Positions 26,413 through 36,370 of a stretch of DNA of 64,000 nucleotides are shown piece after piece; within the stretch, counting starts at the first letter, position 1; every line of letters starts with the position of its first letter. The notes below the pieces were generated by a model. That model saw only the letters and a program-made list of their open reading frames with translations, did no database searches and was not told the origin of the DNA. The stretch covers positions 3,658,001 to 3,722,000 of the forward strand of contig OZ220743.1 in assembly GCA_965116965.1 (NCBI GenBank). Reading direction: 5' to 3'. The position numbers and the translations under genes are program-made. The stretch is from Aldehydirespirator sp965116965. GTDB lineage: Bacteria > Actinomycetota > Acidimicrobiia > Acidimicrobiales > Aldehydirespiratoraceae.

Positions 26413-29400
26413 TCATGTGCGGTAGAGCATTCCCTTGTAGGCGGACGTGAAGCCGGCCGACTCCAGGCGGGCCGCCCACGGGGTCTCCCTGACCGCGGTG
26501 CCGTCGACCTTGGCGATCTCCAGTTTGCGCAGGCGGCCGTCCTTGACGAGTCCGATGATCGCGTCGATCCAGGCGTCGTTCGACTCCGCGCCCTCGAAGG
26601 TGGTCAGGGACCGGCCGCCCCGTTCGAGCATCACCAGCGGCCGCCCGTCGGCCAGCACCACATGGGCGCCCGCGGTGCGGGCAGGCCGGCCGGGCGAGTC
26701 GGGCCAGGCCAGCGCCGCGCCGTAGGGCTGGGCCGGGTCGGTGGCGGCCAGCACCACCGGCGGTGCATCGGGCTCCGGCGTGCGGGTCCCCCGCAGGCGG
26801 TCGACGGCGCCGGGCAGGGCGAACTGGGCCGCGCCCAGCCCGGCCACGAAGTAGCCCCGGCGGGCCTCGCCCCGCTCCTCCAGAGCCTTGAGCACCGGGT
26901 AGACGCCCGCGAAGCCGCCCTCGGCGCCCTCGCCCAGAGCGGTCTCCCGGGTGACCACCCCGTAGCGGTCGAGAAGCTGATGGGCTCTGGCCAAAGCCGA
27001 TTCCGTGGGCGCGGGCTGGGGGCTGAGCAGAGGCTCCACCAGCGACCATCGGCCCGCGGCCGACGGTGGTCCGGTGGCGCTGAGACCTCCGAGCCGGAGA
27101 CGGCCCCGCCGGGACCGGCCGGCTCGTGGAGAGGTGCGCCCGGCCCGGGACGGCTGGCGGCGGGATCCACCCGACCGGTGGCCGGCGATGCGGGCCCTCA
27201 GCGGTGCGAGGGAGTCGTTGGTCACCTCGCCCGCCCACACCAGATCCCACAGCGCGGCCAGCACCGTCTCGGTGTCGTAGGGCAACGACGATGCCTGCGC
27301 AGCGGCCACCAGGTCCGGCCAGAACGATGCTCCCCCATCCTTCAACCGGTCTCGCAGCGCGTCGTGGACCGCTCCCTCACAGGATTCGGCGGCGGGAACC
27401 AACAGGGCGGCCTGGTCACGGAACACCAGACGCACCCTGCCGTCGGTGGCGCCCAGCGCGCCCGCGCCCACCCACACGACCTCGCCGGAGGTGCAGAGTT
27501 GGTCGAGTTCCGCCGGCTTGTAGCCGGCCATCCGGCAGGCCAGCACGTCGGCCTCCAGTACCGACGCGGCCACCGGCGCTCCCTGCAACTGGGCCACCAC
27601 GTCGGCGAGGGCGTCCACACCGCGGCGCCGGCCGCCGACCCCCTGCCACTGGGGCAGGAACCGGGCCAACGCCTCCGGCGGCACCGGCTCGACCTCCTGG
27701 CGCAGGGCGGCCAGGCAGCGGCGACGGATGCGCCGCAGCACCTCGGCGTCGCAGAACTCCCGATCGGCCCCGCCGGGCCGGAACTCGCCCCGCAGCAGGC
27801 GGCCCTCGCCCACCAGCGACGCCAACCGGGCCGCGACCGGCTGTACGCCCATTCCCAGCCAACGAGCGACGTCGCGGGCCAGGAACGGGCCATGGGTGCG
27901 GGCGTAGCGGACGCACAGATCGCCGAGGGGGTCGTCCACCGGCTCGGTGGCGGATGCAGGCAGGCCCACCGGAAGGGCGGTGCCGGCCGCGTCACGCAGC
28001 CGGGCCGCGTCGGCCACGTCGGCCACCACATCGCGCCCGGCCAGGCGCACTTCGATGGCCCGGCGCTGCTCCACCAGGGCACGCAACCATCCTGAGACCC
28101 GCTCGGCGTCGGAACCCGCCGACGGCGCGGTCCGGGCCACCAGCTCGTCGAGCGTGAGCGGCCCCAGCACCCGCAGCAGGTCGTGGGCTTCGTCCGCGTC
28201 CCGGGCCTGGCCTCCGGCGACCAGCCGTTGCAGCTCCAACTCCAGATCGGCGATCACCCCGGCATCGAGCAGTTCCCGCAGCTCCTCCGCCCCCAGCAGG
28301 TCGCGCAGCAGGTCACGGTCCAGGGCCAGCGCCGCGGCCCGCCGCTCGGCCAGGGGCGCGTCGCCCTCGTACATGTAGACCGCGATCCACGAGAACAGCA
28401 GCGACTGGGCGAAGGGCGACGCCTCGGCGGTGTCCACCGCCACCACCCGGACCCGGCGGTTGCGCAGGTCGGCCATGAGCTCCACCAGCGCAGGCAGGTC
28501 GAACACGTCGTTGAGGCACTCGCGGGTGGCCTCCAGCAGGACCGGGAACGACGGGTACTTGGCCGCCACCGACAGCAGGTCGGCAGCCCGCTGGCGCTGC
28601 TGCCACAGCGGCGTGCGCTGATCGGGCCGGCGCCGGGGCAGCAGCAGCGCCCGGGCCGCGCACTCCCTGAACCGGGACGCGAACATCGAGGTCTCGGGCA
28701 GGCGGGCCACCACCAGGTCCCGGACCTCGTCGGGATCGAACAGCAGGTCGTCCACCACCAGTTCGTCGACCGCCTCCGGCAGGCGCATGACGATCCCGTC
28801 GTCGCCCCACATCAGGTCCACGTCGGCGCCCCAGGCCTCCCGCAGGCGGGCCTGGAGCGCGACCCCCCAGGGCGCGTGGACCCGGGCGCCGAACGGGGTG
28901 AGCACGCACACCCGCCAGTCCCCGATCTCGTCGCGGAAGCGCTCCACCACCACCGTGCGGTCGTCGGGAACCGTGCCGGTGGCCTCAGCCTGGTCCTCGA
29001 GGTATGCGAGCAGGTTGCCGGCCGCACTCTCGTCGAGGCCGCAGCGCTGCCGCAAGCGGGTCTCGGCTGCTTCGTTGCCGCCCGAGCGCAGTTCTCGCAC
29101 GAGACTCCCGACAGCCCGGCCCAGCTCGATGGGACGGCCGGGCCCGTCGCCGTGCCAGAACGGCATCTTGCCCAGCTCGCCGGGCGCGGGCGTCACCACC
29201 ACCCGCTCGAAGGTGATCTCGACGATGCGCCAGGTGGTGGCGCCGAGCAGGAACGTCTCGCCCACCCGGCTCTCGTAGACCATCTCCTCGTCGAGCTCGC
29301 CCACCCTGGTGCCGTCGGGCAGGAACACGCCGAACAGGCCCCGGTCGGGGATGGTTCCCGAGTTGGTGACGGCCAGGCGCTGGGCTCCGGCCCGGCCCCG

Positions 29401-31091
29401 CAGCACGCCGCCGGCCCGGTCCCACACCACCCGGGGCCTCAACTCCGAGAACTCCTCGGCCGGATAGGTGCCCGACAGCAGTTCGAGCACGCTGTGCAGC
29501 ACCTCGTCGGACAGCTCCGCGAAGCCCGCTGAGCGCCGCAGCACGGCCGCCAGCCGCTCGACCGGCCAGTCGTCCATCGCGCACATGGCCACGATCTGCT
29601 GGGCGGCCACGTCGAGGGGGTTGCGCAGGTAGCGGGTGTGCTCCACTTTGCCGGCGTGCATGCGCTCCACCACCGCGGCCGCCTCCAGCAGATCGGCCCG
29701 GTGCTTGGGGAAGATCCGGCCCCGGCTCGGCTCGCCCACCCGGTGCCCGGACCGCCCGATCCGTTGAAGCCCGGAGGCCACCGACCCGGGCGAGGCAACC
29801 TGCACGACCAGGTCCACCGCGCCCATGTCGATGCCGAGCTCGAGCGTCGAGGTGGCTACCAGACCCCGCAACTCGCCCGCTTGAGCTCGTCCTCGATCAG
29901 CAGCCGGCGCTGCCGCGAGATCGACCCGTGGTGGGCCTTGACCAGTTCGAAACCCTCGGCCGCGCCGGTGCCGGCCTGCTCGTCGCCGAGCGGAACCGGC
30001 GGCGGCGCCTTCAGCAGGCCCTCGATCGACTCGCCCACATGCACCGGGCCGTCCGCACCCGAAGATCTCGGGTTGGTTTGGTGTGCCAGATCCACGGAAC
30101 TCGTCCCAAGATTCTCCGCCTCTTCGTCCTGAGCCTCTAGGTGCAGTTCGTTGAGCCGGGCCGCGAGCCGCTCGGCCAGTCGCCGGGCGTTGGCGAAGAT
30201 GAGCGTGGACCGGTGGGACTGCACCAGCTCCAGCAAGCGGGGATGGATGGCGGGCCAGATGCTGCGCCGCAACGGTCCGGCCGCCGCGCCCGCCGACGCC
30301 GGCGGCTCGACCGTCTCGCCCAGCGACGCCATGTCGGTCACCGGGACGACCACCTCGACGTCGAGCTCCTTGCGAGCTCCGGCGTCGACCACGGTCACGG
30401 GCCGGGGCGCCGTCGAGCCTTCAGGGGAAGTCTCGAAACCGCCCAGGAAGCGGGCGATCTCGTCGAGGGGCCGCTGGGTGGCGGACAGGGCGATGCGCTG
30501 CGGCGACCGCTCGCACAGCTCCTCCAGCCGCTCCAGCGACACCATCAGGTGGGCGCCCCGTTTGCTGGCGGCCACTGCATGGATCTCGTCGATGATCAGG
30601 TGGCGCACTCCGGCGAGGGTCTCCCGGGCCCGGCTGGTCAGCATCAGGAACAGCGACTCGGGTGTGGTGATCAGGATGTCCGGGGGATACCGCACCAGCT
30701 TCCGCCGCTCGTCGGCCGAGGTGTCCCCGGTGCGCACCCCCACCGCCGGCATGTGCACCGTCGTGCCGAGGCGCTCGGCGGCGAGGCTGATGCCATGCAG
30801 CGGGGCTCGCAGGTTCTTCTCCACGTCCACAGCCAGCGCCCGCAGCGGCGACACGTACAGCACCCGCGTGCCGGAGTCGGATGGGGCCTGGTCGGCGGAC
30901 ATGAGCCGGTCTATGGCCCACAGGAAGGCCGCCAGGGTCTTGCCGGTGCCGGTGGGAGCGCACACCAGCGTGTGGTCGCCGGCGGCGATCGGCGGCCAGC
31001 CCTCGACCTGCGGCGGGGTCGGCGCCGAGAACGCGGCCGTGAACCAGGCCCGGGTCGGCTCGGAGAACGCAGCCAGCGGATCGGCCACCAC
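26413..31091 (-). pseudogene. lhr: Lhr-family ATP-dependent helicase, interrupted by a 1-nt frameshift
   Basis: Two abutting frames make one Lhr. The N-terminal part (GTG 31091 or 31088 to about 29876) has CAPTGTGKT, LYVSPLRALAVDV, TPESLFLML, the DEIH box and SATQRPL. The second part (from about 29871 to 26413) continues with LVATSTLELGIDMG, QRIGRSGHR and the long Lhr-specific C-terminal region. At the junction KR-ELRGL needs CGGGGCGAG, but the strand has only three Gs (29876-29878). Joined, the protein would have about 1,560 residues, in the range of actinobacterial Lhr. Either the gene is recently inactivated or a base was missed in sequencing. Lhr helicases act in DNA repair and RNA-DNA unwinding. 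Confidence 0.85.
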
Positions 31092-31165
31092 GCCGCCACC
31101 GTACCGACCCCCTGCGACAGCCGCCCGGCAGCCCCGTACCGCGCTCGCGAGGATCGCTCTGCCCC

Positions 31166-31177
31166 TACAGTGACCCC
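31166..31177 (+). promoter_or_regulatory. -10 box for a leaderless LLM oxidoreductase mRNA
   Basis: TACAGT (31166-31171) is followed by 6 nt and then the ATG at 31178, and there is no Shine-Dalgarno sequence. This spacing puts the transcription start on or next to the ATG. The 86-bp gap also serves the divergent lhr gene. Confidence 0.55.
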
Positions 31178-32125
31178 ATGACTCATCCATTCCGTTTCGG
31201 TGTCGAACTCAAGGGGCCGCTCCCCGGCCTGACGTGGCCACAGACGGCCAGGAGGGTGGAGGAACTCGGCTTCTCCAACCTGGTGATGCCCGACCATTTC
31301 GACGAGCAGCTCGCGGTGGGGCCGGGACTGGCCGCGGCGGCCGCGGCCACTACCACATTGCGCTTCAGTGCCTTCGTGTACGGCAACGACTACCGCCATC
31401 CGGTGATGGTGGCCAAGGAGGTTGCCACCCTCGACGTCCTGTCCGGCGGCCGGATGGACCTGGGGCTCGGAGCGGGCTGGAAGCGCGTCGACTACGACGA
31501 GGCCGGGCTGGACTACGACCCGCCCGGCGTCCGCATCGAGCGCATGGTCGAGTCGCTGCAGATCATCCGCGGCCTCTTCACCGACGGCCCCTTCACCTTC
31601 GAGGGCGAGCACTACACGATCCGGGCCCTCGAGGGCCTGCCGAAGCCGGTGCAGTCCCCGGTGCCGGTGGCCATAGGCGGCGGCGGGCGCCGGATACTGA
31701 CCCTGGCCGGCCGCCACGCCGACATCGTGGGGGTGAACGCCAACCTGCGCTCCGGCGAGATAGGCCTCGACGCCATGAACGACGTGCTCGGCGGCGACCG
31801 CTTCGACACCAAACTCGAATGGGTGCGAGATGCGGCCGGCGACCGCTTCGACCAGTTGGTGCTCAACGTGCTGATCGCGTCGTGGCAAGTCACGGAGGGC
31901 GGCCGGGCCACCACCGAGGCCGTCGAGGCCACCGCGGCCATGTTCGGTCAACCCGCCCAGACAGTGGCCGAGATCCCGCTGCTGCTGATCGGCTCGCCGG
32001 CCGAGATCGCGGACACCCTCCGCCAGCGGCGAGAACGCTGGGGCTTCAGCTACATGATTCTTGGGGCCGACAGCAGCGGCATCGAGGCCTTCGCCCCAGT
32101 GGTCTCAGAACTGGACGGCGAGTAG
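31178..32125 (+). CDS. LLM-class, probably F420-dependent oxidoreductase
   Basis: A 315-residue luciferase-like TIM barrel. The opening FRFGVELKGPLPGLTW, then FSNLVMPDHFDEQLAVGP, LDVLSGGRMDLGLGAGW and PVAIGGGGRRIL are typical of an actinobacterial subgroup thought to use cofactor F420. The substrate is unknown. Translation probably starts on a leaderless mRNA. It stands alone between the divergent lhr and a DtxR-family gene in the same direction 105 bp on. Confidence 0.87.
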   Translation: MTHPFRFGVELKGPLPGLTWPQTARRVEELGFSNLVMPDHFDEQLAVGPGLAAAAAATTTLRFSAFVYGNDYRHPVMVAKEVATLDVLSGGRMDLGLGAGWKRVDYDEAGLDYDPPGVRIERMVESLQIIRGLFTDGPFTFEGEHYTIRALEGLPKPVQSPVPVAIGGGGRRILTLAGRHADIVGVNANLRSGEIGLDAMNDVLGGDRFDTKLEWVRDAAGDRFDQLVLNVLIASWQVTEGGRATTEAVEATAAMFGQPAQTVAEIPLLLIGSPAEIADTLRQRRERWGFSYMILGADSSGIEAFAPVVSELDGE

Positions 32126-32230
32126 CGCCCTCTTTCGCCAGATTCCTGTGGTGGAGGACTCCTGAGGGCCTCAACTACAGGGATTTCGGCGGGGGCGACG
32201 CGCAGGCCGGCCCTCGCCTATGGTTGTGCC

Positions 32231-32926
32231 ATGACCTCGACCGCGGCCGAGACGACGCCGTACGAGTCGCCCGAGTGGCATCCGGCCTTCGAGGAGTACT
32301 GCGAGACGATCTTCGAACTGGCCGAGGACGACCTGGACGTGATCCAGGCCCGCATCGCCGACCGCCTGGAGATCTCCCGCCCCGCGGTGTCGGAGATGAT
32401 CCGGCGGATGCAGGCCGAAGGCCTGGTAGAGGAGGGCAGGGGCGCCATCACTCTCACCGCCAAGGGACACTCCCTGGCTGAGACGGTCGTGCGCCGGCAC
32501 CGCCTGGCCGAATGCTTCCTCACCGACATCCTGGGGCTCTCCTGGGCAGAGGCCCACCAGGAGGCGGGCAAGTGGGAGCACATCATCTCCCCGTCGGTCG
32601 AGACGGCCATGATCCGGGTGCTCGAGGAGCCCACCACCTGCCCCCACGGCAACCCGATCCCCGGCTCCGCCTACGAGGCCCCTGAGATGGTCGCGCTGGA
32701 CAGCCTGGAGGTGGGGCGGAGGTTCACGGTGCAGCGCATTCCCGAGGAGTTGGAGTTCCAGCCCGGAATGCTCGAGTTCCTGGAGAAGGCCAAGGTGACA
32801 CCGGGGTCGGCGGGCAAGGTCACGGCCCGCTCCCCCGACGGCACGTTCACCCTCGATGTCGAGGGCGGCGCCGTGGGCCTCAGCGACTACGCCACGTCGC
32901 GCATCCTCGTTTCCGCGGCCGAATAG
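32231..32926 (+). CDS. DtxR/IdeR/MntR-family metal-dependent transcriptional regulator
   Basis: A 231-residue regulator with an N-terminal winged helix (YCETIFELAEDD, then RPAVSEMIRRMQAEGLVE), the dimerisation/metal domain (VRRHRLAECFLTDILGL; HQEAGKWEHIIS with His and Glu ligands; TTCPHGNPIPG) and a C-terminal SH3/FeoA-like domain. The Cys-Pro-His-Gly-Asn-Pro ligand loop is intact. It should repress iron or manganese uptake genes when the metal is plentiful. TATGGT (32219-32224) 6 nt before the ATG implies a leaderless mRNA. No cognate uptake genes are adjacent, apart from an ABC-ATPase relic downstream. Confidence 0.92.
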   Translation: MTSTAAETTPYESPEWHPAFEEYCETIFELAEDDLDVIQARIADRLEISRPAVSEMIRRMQAEGLVEEGRGAITLTAKGHSLAETVVRRHRLAECFLTDILGLSWAEAHQEAGKWEHIISPSVETAMIRVLEEPTTCPHGNPIPGSAYEAPEMVALDSLEVGRRFTVQRIPEELEFQPGMLEFLEKAKVTPGSAGKVTARSPDGTFTLDVEGGAVGLSDYATSRILVSAAE

Positions 32927-32968
32927 CCCCGCGACCTCCCTCTGCACTGGCGCCGCGACGCTCGCCGC

Positions 32969-33472
32969 GCCTCGCTTGAGCGGCCAACGGTCTCGACCAA
33001 CATCCGGCTCGCGCTGGAGCTGGTGGGCCGGCGCCACGACACCAAGGCGGTCGACGAGCTGGTCGAGCTCGTCGGCTTGCAGGGATTCGAGAAGGCCCGG
33101 CCGTCGCAGCTGTCGGGAGTCATGCGCCAGAGGGTGGCCCCCGCCCGGTCGCTGGTCACCAACCCGGATCTGCTGCTGCTCGACGAGCCCTTCGGCGCCC
33201 TCGACGCGCTGACCCGCCAGCAGCTCAACGACGAGCTCCAGCGGATCTGGACGGCCCGGGGCACCACCACCATCCTGGTCACCCACTCCATTCCCGAGAC
33301 GGTGTACGTGGCCGACGAGGTGCTGGTCATGTCGCCCCGTCCGGGCCGGGTGGTGGCCCGCCATGCCATCGGCTTCGAGCGGCCCCGCACCCGCGAGTCC
33401 CGTCTACCGCTGCACCCTCGCATTTCTGGAGCATCGAGACTCCGTACCCTCTGCAAGCAATCATGCCAATGA
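32969..33472 (+). pseudogene. ABC-transporter ATPase relic (SsuB/TauB/NrtD type), Walker A lost
   Basis: The frame starts abruptly in the middle of an ATPase (NIRLALELVG) and runs through DELVELVGLQGF, the signature region, LLLLDEPFGALDALTRQQL and ILVTHSIPETVYVADEVLVM. The Walker A half is missing and no start is obvious. The signature LSGG has become LSGV (QLSGVMRQRVAPARSL), which would impair ATP hydrolysis. This is a decayed import ATPase of the nitrate/sulfonate class. The last 30 residues are not ATPase-like. Confidence 0.78.
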
Positions 33473-33563
33473 TGGTGTTTGCATATTGTGTGGGTTGAAT
33501 TGATTGCTTTCTGTAGGGTAAACTCAAAATATTCTGCTGGCTGCAGGGTCTACAATCTGTAGG
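33460..33563 (+). promoter_or_regulatory. AT-rich promoter region with small inverted repeats
   Basis: This stretch is far richer in A+T than its surroundings. It contains ATCAT-GCCA-ATGAT (33460-33473), and TACAAT (33551-33556) as a strong -10 box, itself inside CTACA-ATC-TGTAG (33550-33562). It lies before the DUF4143 ATPase gene. The related pattern at the left edge (87-115) suggests such ATPases are repressor-controlled here. Confidence 0.5.
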
Positions 33564-33593
33564 CCGAGCCGCGCATGCGAGGATCAGAAGGCT

Positions 33594-34865
33594 TTGGATC
33601 CCACACTCACGCCCCCCGGATACCGCTCGCGGATCGCCGACTCGGCTATCGCCGATGCCCTGGCTCGCATGCCTGCGGTGGTGATCGAGGGGCCGAGGGG
33701 CTGCGGCAAGACTTGGGCGGCCCGCAACGCGGCACGCAGCGAGGTCCTCTTCGACGGCGACACGGACGCCCGCGCCCTGGTGGCCGTCGCTCCCCGGCTT
33801 GTACTCGAGGGTGCCGAACCACGCCTGCTCGACGAGTGGCAGCTCGTCCCCGAAATCTGGAACCACGTGCGGCACGCCTGCGACGCAGCGCAGCGCCAAG
33901 GACGTTTCCTCCTCACGGGTTCAGCGGTCCCGCCAGACGACCGCACCCGGCACTCGGGCGCTGGCAGGATGGCTCGGGTGCGTCTGCGGCCCATGTCGCT
34001 GGCCGAGACCGGCGAGTCGAGCGGCGACGTGTCTCTGGGGTCGCTGCTCGCGGGCGAGGCGGTCGCGGCCCGCCGGCCCGACACCACGCTGGAGCAACTC
34101 GTCGAAGCAGTCTGCCGCGGCGGCTGGCCTCGCCACCTGGACACGCCGGCGCGCAGCGCGCAACGCTCCCTTGAGGACTACCTCGGCGAGATCTGCCGAA
34201 CCGACATCTCTGTCGTCGACGGCGTCCAGCGCGACCCGGCAGGCGTACGACGGCTAATGGCCTCGCTGGGACGCAACGTCGCCACCACCGCCACGTTCAC
34301 CACCCTGGCCGCCGACACCGCCGGCCCCCGCCCCCTGAACCGCACCACCGCCAGCGACTACCTGCGATCCCTCGAGCGCCTCTTCGTCGTTGAGGACGTA
34401 CCGCAGTGGCCGACGCACCTACGGTCTCGCGCCGCCTTGCGCGGGGCGCCCAAGCGGCACTTCGTCGATCCGTCCCTGGCCGCAGCCGCGGTGGGCGCCG
34501 ACCCGGCGCGGCTGCTGCGAGAACTCTCGGCTCTGGGGTTCCTTTTCGAGTCGCTCGTGGTACGCGACATGCGGGTCTACGGCGAAGCCAACCACGCGGA
34601 GGTGTACCACTACCGCGACGCCGCCAACCTGGAGGTCGACGTCATCGTCGCCGGCCGCGACGGAACCTGGATGGCAGCCGAGGTCAAGCTCGGCGGTGTC
34701 CGTGCCGTGGACGACGCAGCCCGCACGCTGCGACGCCTGCGCGAAAAAGTCGACACCGACCGCATGGGCGCCCCGGCCAAACTCGCCGTGATCACCGCCA
34801 CCGGCTACGCGTATGACCGCCCCGACGGCATAACCGTCCTGCCGATCACCACCATCGGCCCGTAG
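33594..34865 (+). CDS. AAA-type ATPase with DUF4143 domain
   Basis: A 423-residue protein: Walker A EGPRGCGKTW (32-41), Walker B-like RLLDEWQLVPEIW (77-89), sensor FLLTGSA, then the C-terminal DUF4143 nuclease-like fold (RHFVDPSLAAAAVG, GFLFESLVVRDMRVY, YHYRDAANLEVDVIV and AAEVKLGG, the D/E-x-K pattern of PD-(D/E)xK folds). The function of this common family is not established. TTG 33594 is the best start, with GAAGG 3 nt before it; no in-frame ATG fits. It is flanked by relics on both sides, so it is probably an acquired gene. Confidence 0.87.
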   Translation: MDPTLTPPGYRSRIADSAIADALARMPAVVIEGPRGCGKTWAARNAARSEVLFDGDTDARALVAVAPRLVLEGAEPRLLDEWQLVPEIWNHVRHACDAAQRQGRFLLTGSAVPPDDRTRHSGAGRMARVRLRPMSLAETGESSGDVSLGSLLAGEAVAARRPDTTLEQLVEAVCRGGWPRHLDTPARSAQRSLEDYLGEICRTDISVVDGVQRDPAGVRRLMASLGRNVATTATFTTLAADTAGPRPLNRTTASDYLRSLERLFVVEDVPQWPTHLRSRAALRGAPKRHFVDPSLAAAAVGADPARLLRELSALGFLFESLVVRDMRVYGEANHAEVYHYRDAANLEVDVIVAGRDGTWMAAEVKLGGVRAVDDAARTLRRLREKVDTDRMGAPAKLAVITATGYAYDRPDGITVLPITTIGP

Positions 34866-34934
34866 CGGCCCCAGGTCAGAGTCCCAGCAACCGACCGCGC
34901 CAAGAGGCCGTGCCTGCGGGTTGCGGCCGGACGG

Positions 34935-35103
34935 CGAGAGTTACTGGGCGATCACTGCCGGCCTCCAACGACAACCAGAACATGTTCGAGGCCATGAAGT
35001 TCGCCACGCTGAGTACCACTCGAAGGCCGACCGCATCACCCTCGAGATGCGCCGCATGCTGGCCGACCTGGTGGCCGAGGTGGGTGCGGAGGTCTCCGGC
35101 TAG
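34935..35103 (+). pseudogene. Amidohydrolase-family relic
   Basis: SNDNQNMFEAMKFAT is a motif of the metal-dependent amidohydrolases related to atrazine chlorohydrolase and SAH/cytosine deaminases. A few codons later, in another frame, ITLEMRRMLADLVAEVG followed by a stop at 35103 is the usual C-terminus of the same proteins. More than a hundred residues between them and the whole metal-binding N-terminal part are gone. The stop overlaps the 3' end of the convergent ABC gene by 4 bp. Confidence 0.55.
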
Positions 35104-36227
35104 GAGGAACGGGGGAAGGCCACGGTGCGCTCGCCGCTGTGGCAGAGGTCGACATCGGCGCCGATACCGAACCGGGGCGCGCCGGTGGTGCGGCAGCGCA
35201 GTACCTTGCCGTCGGCTGAGCGGATGTAGTACAGGGTGTCGTGGCCGAAGAACTCGATGTGGTCGACGGTGCCTGAGCTGCCCTCGGTCAGTGCGAGCTC
35301 CTCGGGCCGCAACAGCACGTCCACCTCGCCATGGATCGGCGACTGGAGCTTCATGGGCCCCATGGACGTGTAGGCGATGTCGCCCTCGGCCCGGCCGGCA
35401 ACGGTGTCGGCCTCGCCCACGAAGCCGGCCAGCCAACGGTCGGCGGGCTGCTCGTAGAGCACCGCGGGTGAGGCTTGCTGGATGACGGCGCCGTCGCGCA
35501 TCACGGCCACCTCGTCGCCGAGCACGAACGCCTCGTCCTGATCGTGGGTAACGAACACGCAGGTGACCTCGAGCTCCCGCAGCAGGGCGGCGACCTCGGC
35601 GCGGACCTCCACTCGCAGGGTGGTGTCGAGGCTCGAGAAGGGCTCGTCGAGAAGCAGCACCGACGGCTGGGGGGCCAGCGCCCGGGCCAGCGCCACCCGC
35701 TGCTGCTGCCCTCCCGACAGGGAGCCGGGCAGCCGGTCGGCCAGCTCAGTGATGCCCACCATGTCCAGCAGGTCGCGCACCCGGCGCGACGCCGGCCGGG
35801 GCAGGACCCGGCTGCGGGGCCGCTCCGAGCGGGGCAATCCGAAGGCCACATTGGCAGCCACGGTGAGGTGGGGGAACAGCGACCAGTCCTGGAACACCAT
35901 GCCGATGCCGCGCTTGTCGGCAGCCACATGGACACCGGGATCCGACACGAGCGTGCCGCCCAGCCGCACCCGGCCCGAGTCCAACCGCTGAAGTCCCGAC
36001 AGCACCCTCAGCAGGGTCGTCTTGCCGCATCCGCTCGGACCGAGAAGCGCCAGCGTGCGGCCCGGCTCCGCCGAGACGGACGCCTTGCGCAACACGGGCG
36101 ATCCGCCGAGGGCGACGCTCACCTCTTCCACCAGGATGCCCCGGCCCCGCCGGGCCGCGGAGCCCAACGGCGACGCCGGGGGCGAGGGGGCCGCCAAGGC
36201 GACCGGCGCCGCAGCGCTATCAAGCAT
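35100..36227 (-). CDS. ABC transporter ATP-binding protein, FbpC/PotA-like
   Basis: A 375-residue import ATPase: Walker A GPSGCGKTT, Q-loop GMVFQDWSLFPHLTV, signature SLSGGQQQRVALARAL, Walker B VLLLDEPFSSLD, H-loop FVTHDQDEA, and a C-terminal TOBE domain of about 110 residues (LLRPEELALTEG). This layout fits Fe3+ or spermidine/sulfate importers. Walker A is preceded by an Ala/Pro-rich leader of about 30 residues. TAAGGT (36240-36235) 7 nt before the ATG implies a leaderless mRNA. No permease or binding protein lies nearby, so it must work with subunits encoded elsewhere or is an orphan. Confidence 0.88.
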   Translation of the reverse strand: MLDSAAAPVALAAPSPPASPLGSAARRGRGILVEEVSVALGGSPVLRKASVSAEPGRTLALLGPSGCGKTTLLRVLSGLQRLDSGRVRLGGTLVSDPGVHVAADKRGIGMVFQDWSLFPHLTVAANVAFGLPRSERPRSRVLPRPASRRVRDLLDMVGITELADRLPGSLSGGQQQRVALARALAPQPSVLLLDEPFSSLDTTLRVEVRAEVAALLRELEVTCVFVTHDQDEAFVLGDEVAVMRDGAVIQQASPAVLYEQPADRWLAGFVGEADTVAGRAEGDIAYTSMGPMKLQSPIHGEVDVLLRPEELALTEGSSGTVDHIEFFGHDTLYYIRSADGKVLRCRTTGAPRFGIGADVDLCHSGERTVAFPRSS

Positions 36228-36290
36228 GCCTCATACCTTAGTGCCGGTATCCCTCACCGCGTCAACCCTAGGCGACCTTACTCTGCGCCA

Positions 36291-36370
36291 CCGCATTCTG
36301 TGCGCATCGAAGCCGCTTCAGGCGGCATATCTGCACACAGAACGCGGCGGCCTGTGCTCAGGCCGCCGCG
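36291..36370 (-). terminator. Stacked hairpins at the end of the HelD gene
   Basis: CGCGGCGGCC (36343-36352) and GGCCGCCGCG (36361-36370) are a perfect 10-bp inverted repeat with an 8-nt loop that includes the HelD stop codon. Directly after it, 36291-36305 and 36333-36347 form a second 15-bp stem with two mismatches, whose loop holds GCCGC-TTCAG-GCGGC. There is no U-tract, so this would be a GC-rich actinobacterial-type terminator. Confidence 0.55.

Noticed and set aside
28183..29532. Plus-strand open frame opposite lhr
   Set aside because: Composition is antisense-like and it has no motifs or start signal, while the minus strand encodes the conserved Lhr C-terminal region.
29874..29880. 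Programmed frameshift in lhr
   Set aside because: No slippery heptamer or downstream stimulatory structure was recognised and Lhr is normally in one frame; a deletion or sequencing error is simpler.
32950..32990. Possible short repeat shared with 58245-58275
   Set aside because: Only about 25 bp with gaps agree; too weak in GC-rich DNA to call a repeat.
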